Origin: Pseudorhodobacter antarcticus
Lineage (GTDB): Bacteria; Pseudomonadota; Alphaproteobacteria; Rhodobacterales; Rhodobacteraceae
DNA: 11,816 nt
Direction of reading: 5' to 3'
Assembly: GCA_945897655.1 (NCBI GenBank)
Contig: CAMDHB010000066.1
Location: 1-11,816, forward strand
Positions 1-5,196 of this stretch are shown here, in pieces. The notes under the pieces were generated by a model. That model was not told where the DNA came from. It did no database searches and saw only the letters and a list, made by a program, of their open reading frames with translations. Each line of letters starts with the position of its first letter. The stretch's first letter is position 1. The position numbers were made by a program, and so were the translations under genes.

Positions 1-1052
1 ACCCCGACCGCAATTCCGACAACCCCAACGCCGAAGCCCAGTTCAAAGAAGTGAACGAGGCTTATGACGTGTTGAAAGATGCCGACAAGAAAGCCGCTTA
101 TGACCGCTATGGCCATGCGGCGTTCGAGGGCGGCATGGGCGGCGGCCAACGCGGCGGCGGCGGCGGCAATGGCGACTTCGGATCAGCCTTCTCGGACGTG
201 TTCGAAGATCTGTTCGGCGATTTCATGGGCCGCAGCGGCGGCGCTGGCGGCGGACGCTCTCGCGCCCAACGCGGGTCCGACCTGCGTTATAACCTGCGCG
301 TCAGCCTTGAGGAATCGTTCAAAGGCGTCCAGAAATCCCTCTCTGTCCCCTCGTCAGTCGCCTGTGACACCTGCCGTGGCACCGGGGCCGAAGGCGGGTC
401 CGAACCCGTCACCTGCCCCACCTGCTCCGGCATGGGCAAAGTCCGCGCCCAACAGGGCTTTTTCACCGTTGAACGCTCTTGCCCCACCTGCAACGGTCAG
501 GGCCAGATCGTCAAGAACCCCTGCAAAGTCTGCGCAGGGGCCGGACGCATCGAACGCGAACGCTCTCTGTCCGTCAACATCCCCGCCGGCGTTGAAACCG
601 GCACCCGCATCCGCCTTGCAGGCGAGGGCGAGGCCGGCATGCGCGGCGGCCCTTCGGGCGACCTTTACATCTTCATCGAGGTCAAGGAACACCCGATCTT
701 CCAACGCGACGGCGTGAACCTTTTCTGCCGCGTGCCAGTCAGCATCACTACCGCCGCCTTGGGTGGCGAGGTCGAGGTGCCCACCATCGACGGCGGCAAA
801 TCCCGCGTCAAAGTGCCCGAAGGCGCGCAAACCGGCAAACAGATGCGCCTGCGCGCCAAGGGAATGCCTGCGCTGCGTGGCGGCGGTGTCGGTGACATGC
901 TGATCGAACTGGCCGTCGAAACCCCGGTCAAACTGACCACCCGCCAACGCGAGATCCTGCGCGAGTTCGAGGCGCTCAGCGCCGAAAACAACCCCGAAAA
1001 CGCCAGCTTCTTCGCCAAGGTCAAGGGTTTCTGGGATGGCATGAAGGGCTGA
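1..1052 (+). CDS. dnaJ: Chaperone protein DnaJ (Hsp40), 5' end cut off by the window edge
   Basis: Co-chaperone that delivers unfolded clients to DnaK and stimulates its ATPase in the cytoplasm. The reading frame is open from base 3 and encodes 349 residues, starting inside the J domain. The first complete codons give PDRN, and the two leading bases fit the His codon of the HPD motif, so only about 30-35 residues are missing. In visible numbering: rest of the J domain 1-40, Gly/Phe-rich linker about 42-85, and four zinc-binding CxxCxGxG repeats (CDTCRGTG 121-128, CPTCSGMG 138-145, CPTCNGQG 160-167, CKVCAGAG 174-181). Client-binding beta domains and the dimerisation tail follow. This is a complete type I DnaJ layout with all eight cysteines. 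The internal GTG at 51 is not a start, because J-domain sequence precedes it. dnaK is expected just upstream, outside the window. Identification is certain; only the start is unseen. Confidence 0.98.
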   Translation, partial: PDRNSDNPNAEAQFKEVNEAYDVLKDADKKAAYDRYGHAAFEGGMGGGQRGGGGGNGDFGSAFSDVFEDLFGDFMGRSGGAGGGRSRAQRGSDLRYNLRVSLEESFKGVQKSLSVPSSVACDTCRGTGAEGGSEPVTCPTCSGMGKVRAQQGFFTVERSCPTCNGQGQIVKNPCKVCAGAGRIERERSLSVNIPAGVETGTRIRLAGEGEAGMRGGPSGDLYIFIEVKEHPIFQRDGVNLFCRVPVSITTAALGGEVEVPTIDGGKSRVKVPEGAQTGKQMRLRAKGMPALRGGGVGDMLIELAVETPVKLTTRQREILREFEALSAENNPENASFFAKVKGFWDGMKG

Positions 1053-1071
1053 GCGGCCCTTCGTCAAATCG

Positions 1072-1100
1072 TCGCATCCCGCTGAAATCACGGGATGCGA
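1072..1100. promoter_or_regulatory. Perfect 10-bp inverted repeat between dnaJ and aox (terminator or operator)
   Basis: TCGCATCCCG (1072-1081) and CGGGATGCGA (1091-1100) are exact reverse complements separated by 9 bases. It lies 20 bases after the dnaJ stop, where a terminator is expected, but no T-run follows on either strand. A weak sigma70-like pair overlaps it: CTGAAA at 1082-1087 inside the loop, then 16 bases, then CATATT at 1104-1109 (4 of 6 matches each). If that promoter is real, the dyad flanks its -35 and could be an operator for aox. The dyad is seen directly; both roles are inference. Confidence 0.5.
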
Positions 1101-1111
1101 AACCCATATTC

Positions 1112-1151
1112 TGTGTGTCGGCCAACCAAGGGAACCAGGCCGACCAACACA
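1112..1151 (+). promoter_or_regulatory. Long hairpin in the aox leader abutting its ribosome binding site
   Basis: GTCGGCC (1117-1123) pairs perfectly with GGCCGAC (1138-1144). The stem extends, after a 2-base bulge (1145-1146), by TGTGT (1112-1116) against ACACA (1147-1151). This gives 12 base pairs around a 14-base loop (1124-1137). Its right edge touches the AGGA ribosome binding site (1151-1154) of aox. It could affect ribosome access or protect the mRNA end, or be a protein-binding dyad in DNA. The pairing is seen; the function is inferred. Confidence 0.45.
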
Positions 1152-1162
1152 GGATCCAACCC

Positions 1163-1801
1163 ATGCAACCGCGCGCCCACCCCGCCCCGACCGAGTTGAA
1201 CGTCACCCATTACAAGCCCTCGGGCTTTGGTGACCGCTTCGCCTATGGGGCCGTCAAGTTTCTCCGCCTATTTGCCGACGCCTTCTTTCGCGGCCGCTAC
1301 GGCCACCGCGCCGTCGTGCTGGAAACCGTTGCCGCCGTGCCCGGCATGGTGGGCGGCATGCTGACCCACCTCCGCTCGCTCCGCAGTTTTCAGGATGACC
1401 GCGGCTGGATCCATGCTCTGCTGGAGGAGGCCGAGAATGAACGCGCCCACCTGATGACCTTCATTCAGGTCGCGCAACCCAGCCGCTTTGAACGCTTTTT
1501 GATCATTCTGGCCCAAGGCATATTCTTCAACGGCTTTTTCGTGTTCTACATCCTGTGGCCCCGCGTCGCCCACCGCTTTATGGGGTATCTGGAGGAGGAG
1601 GCCGTCTACTCCTACACCGAATATCTGGCCGACATCGACGCAGGCCGCGCCGAAAACGTGCCCGCCCCCCAGTTCGCCATCGACTACTGGAGCCTGCCCG
1701 CCGACGCCCGCCTGCGCGATGTGGTCATCAAGGTCCGGTTGGATGAGGCTGGGCACCGCGACGCGAACCACAGCTTTTCGGACCAGATGGCAGGCCGTTA
1801 A
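1163..1801 (+). CDS. aox: Alternative oxidase (di-iron ubiquinol oxidase)
   Basis: Membrane-associated oxidase that takes electrons from ubiquinol and reduces oxygen to water without pumping protons, bypassing cytochrome oxidases. In this family it is insensitive to cyanide. The 212-aa product carries the full di-iron ligand set in order: LET (E54), NERAH (E93, H96), LEEEA (143-147), and DEAGH (E195, H198) followed by RDANH. Hydrophobic stretches near 51-70 and 112-133 fit the helices that attach AOX to one leaflet. I chose ATG 1163 because AGGA (1151-1154) sits 8 bases before it. The frame opens earlier at GTG 1115, but those bases form a palindrome and have no ribosome binding site. It lies 110 bases after dnaJ and 45 before radC, with no obvious functional partner. 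No catalytic residue is missing. The related plastid oxidase (PTOX) is the main alternative, but AOX fits a bacterium better. Confidence 0.93.
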   Translation: MQPRAHPAPTELNVTHYKPSGFGDRFAYGAVKFLRLFADAFFRGRYGHRAVVLETVAAVPGMVGGMLTHLRSLRSFQDDRGWIHALLEEAENERAHLMTFIQVAQPSRFERFLIILAQGIFFNGFFVFYILWPRVAHRFMGYLEEEAVYSYTEYLADIDAGRAENVPAPQFAIDYWSLPADARLRDVVIKVRLDEAGHRDANHSFSDQMAGR

Positions 1802-1807
1802 GCGGCA

Positions 1808-1823
1808 TTAACCCTTCCGTAAC
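1808..1823 (+). promoter_or_regulatory. Candidate CtrA binding site upstream of radC
   Basis: TTAA (1808-1811), a 7-base spacer, then GTAAC (1819-1823). The alphaproteobacterial CtrA consensus is TTAA-N7-TTAA(C), so one base of the core differs. Read differently, TAACC occurs twice with an 11-base repeat distance, one helical turn. It lies between the aox stop and the radC start, ending 23 bases before the radC ATG. No clear -10 element is visible. The match is short, so chance occurrence is possible. Confidence 0.4.
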
Positions 1824-1846
1824 CACGTCTGTGCCAGGGTCGCCTC

Positions 1847-2614
1847 ATGGCACAGAATGGCTTCCACGAATCGCTCCTCCCCCTCTTCACCCCTCCGGGG
1901 GATGAGGATGAGGCGACCCCATCCCGCCTGCCCTACAAACTGCCTTCCTACATCGCAGACCACCGCAAACGCCTCCGCTCCCGGTTTATGGAGGGGGGGG
2001 CGACTGCAATGCCAGACTATGAACTGCTGGAACTGGTCCTCTTCCGCGCCATCCCCCGGCAAGACGTCAAACCCCTCGCCCGCCTGCTGCTGGACACCTT
2101 TGGCGATTTCAACCGCGTCATCTCCGCCGTCCCCGCCCGTCTGATGATGGTCAAGGGCGTGGGTGAGGCTGTGGTGCAGGAGCTGAAGATCATCGAGGCT
2201 TCGGCCCAGCGCCTGATGCGCGCCAAGGTCATGAACCGCCCCATCCTGTCGTCCTGGGATGCCTTGGTCGACTACTGCCACACCGCCATGTCCCACCGCG
2301 AAACCGAACAGTTCCGCATCCTGTTTCTGGACCGCAAGAATGTTCTGATCGCGGATGAAGAACAAGCCAAGGGCACCGTCGATCACGTCCCCGTCTACCC
2401 GCGTGAGGTGGTCAAAAGGGCCCTTGAACTCAACGCCAGCGCGCTGATCCTTGTCCACAACCACCCCTCCGGCGACCCGACCCCGTCCGAGGCTGACATC
2501 GCCATGACGGCACAAATTCAGGACGCGTCGCAGGTTCTTGGCATCACCCTGCACGATCACCTGATCATCGGCAAATCCCGCGAACTCAGCTTCCGCGCCC
2601 AAGGCTATCTTTAG
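1847..2614 (+). CDS. radC: RadC family protein (JAMM/MPN+ metalloprotease-like fold)
   Basis: RadC-family protein of 255 aa. The original DNA-repair role assigned in E. coli was later disputed and the biochemical activity remains unclear. The fold is a JAB1/MPN/Mov34 metal-dependent hydrolase domain. The N-terminal half contains the family's helix-hairpin-helix-like region (DYELLELVLFRAIPRQDVKPLA, residues about 63-84, and VKGVGEA). The C-terminal half has the intact JAMM signature HNHPSGDP followed by SEAD, which supplies the zinc-binding His-x-His and Asp. Length is typical. ATG 1847 has AGGG (1836-1839) 7 bases upstream. A CtrA-like site precedes the gene, which would fit the cell-cycle or competence control of DNA-processing genes known in Rhodobacterales. 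A run of eight G lies at 1993-2000 inside the conserved EGG codons. Its stop overlaps that of the convergent PstS/OmpA gene. Confidence 0.95.
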   Translation: MAQNGFHESLLPLFTPPGDEDEATPSRLPYKLPSYIADHRKRLRSRFMEGGATAMPDYELLELVLFRAIPRQDVKPLARLLLDTFGDFNRVISAVPARLMMVKGVGEAVVQELKIIEASAQRLMRAKVMNRPILSSWDALVDYCHTAMSHRETEQFRILFLDRKNVLIADEEQAKGTVDHVPVYPREVVKRALELNASALILVHNHPSGDPTPSEADIAMTAQIQDASQVLGITLHDHLIIGKSRELSFRAQGYL

Positions 2615-4113
2615 GGCGCGTCACCCGCGCCCGCCCCGAATGCCGGTTTCAACCACAACTCCACCCGCCGGTTCAACCGCCGCCCCGCCGCCGTCTCGTC
2701 ACAGGCCATCGGCAGCGCCTCGCCAAAGGCCTGCACCTGCGGCAACTGATCCTCCGGCATGCCCGGCACCAACCGCTGCAGCGCGGCCAGCACCGCCGCG
2801 GCCCGGTTGCCAGACAGGTTCAGATTGGCCCCCGCCGCCCCTGACCCATCCGAAAACCCAGCCAGCGTCAGCGCCTGCCCCTTGAACAGCCCCGCCTCGA
2901 TCATCTGGGCAAGGTCCGTCAGACTGCTTTGCGAGGCCGCATCCAGCGTTGTCGTCCCCCCTTCAAACCGGAACGTCAGCGAAAGCCGGTCCGCCCCATC
3001 CATCGTGGCCACCAACCGCTTCAGGTCATCTAGTGTCGTCTCCGACCCCGCCCCCTTGATCGCGTTGATCAGCCGCAACCCATCCGCCGTCATCGGCTGC
3101 CGCTCGGCCCGCCGGTCAATATAGCCCGCCCGGGCAATCGCCGCCTGCGCCAGCGGGCTTGACAGAAACTCCATAAACTCGCGCGCGACCAGCGGCAGGC
3201 GGTAGCGTGGCGTCAGAAAAAACACCGGCAGGGTCAGCGGATAGTCCTGCGCCTTGACCGCCAGTCGGGTCGGCAGCAAGGGAAACCCGCAACTGTCGGT
3301 CAGGGGCAGCAGCCGCGCCCGACCCAGCAAGGCGCGCTCGGTCACCGCAACAGCCCAAGGGTCCTCAGCTACCGCCACAGCCAAATCGGTCAAACTGGCA
3401 TGCACCACCGTAGCCGTCACATCCCGGCCCAACCGCGCCGTCAGCGCCTGTTGCAGATCGGCGTCGGCTGCAAGGCCATGCAGAACCAACGGCATGTCCG
3501 GCCCGCCGATCTGGCTCCAGTTCTCCACCTCGCCCGCCAGGACCAGCGCCAGATCGGTTGTCGAAATCCGCGGCGTCGGATTGCCCGGCGCCATGATCGG
3601 CACCAAAGCATCCAGCGCCACCGCTTGCGCCCCCAGATCCGGCTCGGTGACCGAAGCGACCATGATCTGCGCCGCCCCCGACAAAATGGCCTCCCGCGCG
3701 GCCACCCCGGTCATCGGATCAAAACTCAGTTCCGCCAGCATCTCCTCGGTGACCGGATCGCGGATGATCGCCGGGTTCCCCGCTGCAAAGCGCAACCCCC
3801 GCGCCTCGGCAAATGCCGCAAAAAGGGTGGGCAGCAAACTGTTTCCAGCATCCTGCGCCCCCACAAACCGGATCACGGCCTTGGGCGCGGTCAGGTCCGG
3901 GCAACCCGGCCCGTCACAGGTCACGCCCTGCCCGTCCACCGTCAGCGGGCCATAGTTGGTATCAATCCGGAAAAACTCGCCGTCATAACCCTGCAGTGTA
4001 CCCGTCAACGACAACGACCCATCCCGCGACGTCAGCGTGACATCCTGCGCCACCGCACCTTGGCACAAAAGCAACGCGGCCATAATTGCCGCACCGCGAG
4101 ACAATACCTTCAT
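2611..4113 (-). CDS. Secreted fusion: PstS-like substrate-binding domain plus OmpA peptidoglycan-binding domain
   Basis: Predicted periplasmic protein of 500 aa. Residues 1-22 form a Sec signal peptide ending AVA before Q23. Cys17 is preceded by LLL, so it is not a lipobox. Residues 24-75 are a small, probably beta-rich domain with Cys66 and Cys71. Residues about 77-338 resemble type II phosphate-binding proteins of the PstS family: GEVENWSQIGG (194-204) matches the conserved 'G.i.nWs.ig' segment, and REFMEFLSSPLAQAAI (311-326) matches its C-terminal helix. Residues about 378-490 are an OmpA C-terminal domain. GFSD (D422) and LSGNRA (R437) correspond to the residues that bind diaminopimelate in E. 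coli OmpA, and NRRVEL follows at 481-486. Start ATG 4113-4111 has AGGCGG upstream. It lies 17 bases behind the 309-aa gene, implying one transcript. No pst transporter genes are nearby, so it may be a wall-anchored binding or sensing protein rather than a transporter component. The ligand is unknown. Confidence 0.85.
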   Translation of the reverse strand: MKVLSRGAAIMAALLLCQGAVAQDVTLTSRDGSLSLTGTLQGYDGEFFRIDTNYGPLTVDGQGVTCDGPGCPDLTAPKAVIRFVGAQDAGNSLLPTLFAAFAEARGLRFAAGNPAIIRDPVTEEMLAELSFDPMTGVAAREAILSGAAQIMVASVTEPDLGAQAVALDALVPIMAPGNPTPRISTTDLALVLAGEVENWSQIGGPDMPLVLHGLAADADLQQALTARLGRDVTATVVHASLTDLAVAVAEDPWAVAVTERALLGRARLLPLTDSCGFPLLPTRLAVKAQDYPLTLPVFFLTPRYRLPLVAREFMEFLSSPLAQAAIARAGYIDRRAERQPMTADGLRLINAIKGAGSETTLDDLKRLVATMDGADRLSLTFRFEGGTTTLDAASQSSLTDLAQMIEAGLFKGQALTLAGFSDGSGAAGANLNLSGNRAAAVLAALQRLVPGMPEDQLPQVQAFGEALPMACDETAAGRRLNRRVELWLKPAFGAGAGDAP

Positions 4114-4130
4114 GAATGCCCGCCTGACCC

Positions 4131-5060
4131 CTAATTGGCGGCAATCTTCAGGTCTGTCGCAAGATTTTTCAACACCAGAAAGTCACCGACCCCAGAACAA
4201 TCTGGCATGGCCAGCGTCAGATCCACCTTCATCGCCCGCCCAGCCTGGCTGAAGATCACATCACCCAGCAGGTCATGCCCGCAGGTGTCCGGCGTTACCG
4301 CCGCTTCCACCACAATCTCGACCGGTCGCAGCGGATCGGCGGGATAGGTATAGATCTGCGCCATCAACGGATTTTCAACCGTGGCATCGCCCAGCAGCGT
4401 CAACATACCGCTAAGCGACGACCCCGGGTTCTGGGCCGATACCACGCCCACCTGACCAAAATCCGCCCCGTTTTCAAAGCTTTGCACAGCAAAGGCGGCA
4501 GCGCCCTGCCATTGTACGCCAAACCGTCGCATCGCGGCAACCTCAGGCATTGTGACTGTCTGCGATACACGCTGGCCATCCGGGAACAGCACTTCAACCA
4601 CCTCGGCCACGCTCAGGGCGGGCACCACCGTCTGAAAGCGTCCCTCTGACCCGATCTTGCCCGTCACAGCCAAACCGGCATGGCGCAGGACAATTCGTTG
4701 CCCGGTCCGGCAGGTTGCTTGCAGGGCCACACCAATCATTCCGTCCGGCAACGCCTCCAAGGACAGATCGTCCGAACACGGCACGGTAGCCATGACGTCT
4801 CCAATTTGTTCCGGCGTTACCGCAGCGGTCAAAGTTTCGGGTGCAGGTTTCAGAAAAACGATGGTCGGCCCATCATCCGTACCCGCCGACAAATGCACGA
4901 TGTCCACCGGAACGCGGCTGATATCCTGCGCCACGACGGTTGATTCTCGCGCGGCAATCGCTTGAATCAGATGCCCCGCCGCCATCGCAACCGCCACCAG
5001 CGCAAACACCCGCGCCGCGCGCCCAAGGGGCAGATTTGGCAATTGTTTCAGGATCGACAT
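4131..5060 (-). CDS. Membrane-anchored periplasmic protein of unknown function
   Basis: I do not recognise this 309-aa protein. The N-terminus has a short basic segment, then one hydrophobic helix at about residues 17-36 (RVFALVAVAMAAGHLIQAIA), which could be a signal anchor or an uncleaved signal. The rest is soluble, acidic and beta-like, and would face the periplasm. It has four cysteines in two spaced pairs (C95/C117 and C260/C288), suggesting two disulfides. No catalytic motif is visible. The frame opens further upstream at GTG 5156, but I place the start at ATG 5060-5058. The extra 32 residues look unlike a protein N-terminus, and the hydrophobic helix then falls at the correct distance. 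The ribosome binding site is weak (GGTGGG about 7 bases upstream). It follows secA by 136 bases and precedes the PstS/OmpA fusion gene by 17. The tight spacing to the latter suggests the two products act together at the envelope. Confidence 0.8.
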   Translation of the reverse strand: MSILKQLPNLPLGRAARVFALVAVAMAAGHLIQAIAARESTVVAQDISRVPVDIVHLSAGTDDGPTIVFLKPAPETLTAAVTPEQIGDVMATVPCSDDLSLEALPDGMIGVALQATCRTGQRIVLRHAGLAVTGKIGSEGRFQTVVPALSVAEVVEVLFPDGQRVSQTVTMPEVAAMRRFGVQWQGAAAFAVQSFENGADFGQVGVVSAQNPGSSLSGMLTLLGDATVENPLMAQIYTYPADPLRPVEIVVEAAVTPDTCGHDLLGDVIFSQAGRAMKVDLTLAMPDCSGVGDFLVLKNLATDLKIAAN

Positions 5061-5164
5061 GTTAAGCCCACCGATTGTTTCTTCGGCAAGCGTTGCATTA
5101 ACATCCGGGCAGCCAAATGACGTGATCCGGGCTTTTCCACCGCAACCCTGGCCCAATAGTGACG

Positions 5165-5187
5165 ATGAGGCTGCAAAGCCGCCTCAT
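5165..5187 (-). terminator. Hairpin after secA (weak terminator candidate)
   Basis: ATGAGGC (5165-5171) and GCCTCAT (5181-5187) form a perfect 7-bp stem with a 9-base loop, starting 10 bases beyond the secA stop codon (5197-5199). An alternative inner stem GGCT/AGCC closes a GCAA loop on the + strand. No T-run follows in the secA direction, so termination may be partial or the hairpin may only mark the mRNA 3' end. Some readthrough into the 309-aa gene is possible. Confidence 0.5.
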
Positions 5188-5196
5188 TTCACGCTA

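Noticed and set aside
120..175. GGC-rich tandem repeat in dnaJ
   Set aside because: It encodes the normal Gly/Phe-rich linker of DnaJ; no independent repeat function is implied.
1115..1162. GTG start for aox 48 bases upstream
   Set aside because: No ribosome binding site, the bases form a hairpin, and AGGA sits at the correct distance from ATG 1163.
4060..4113. Lipoprotein signal on the PstS/OmpA fusion (Cys17 in the signal peptide)
   Set aside because: The residue before Cys is Leu, not Gly/Ala/Ser, and a normal signal peptidase I site AVA lies five residues later.
5061..5156. Longer N-terminus (GTG at 5156) for the 309-aa protein
   Set aside because: The extra 32 residues do not look like a natural N-terminus and would push the hydrophobic anchor deep inside. 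ATG 5060 gives a normal signal-anchor layout.
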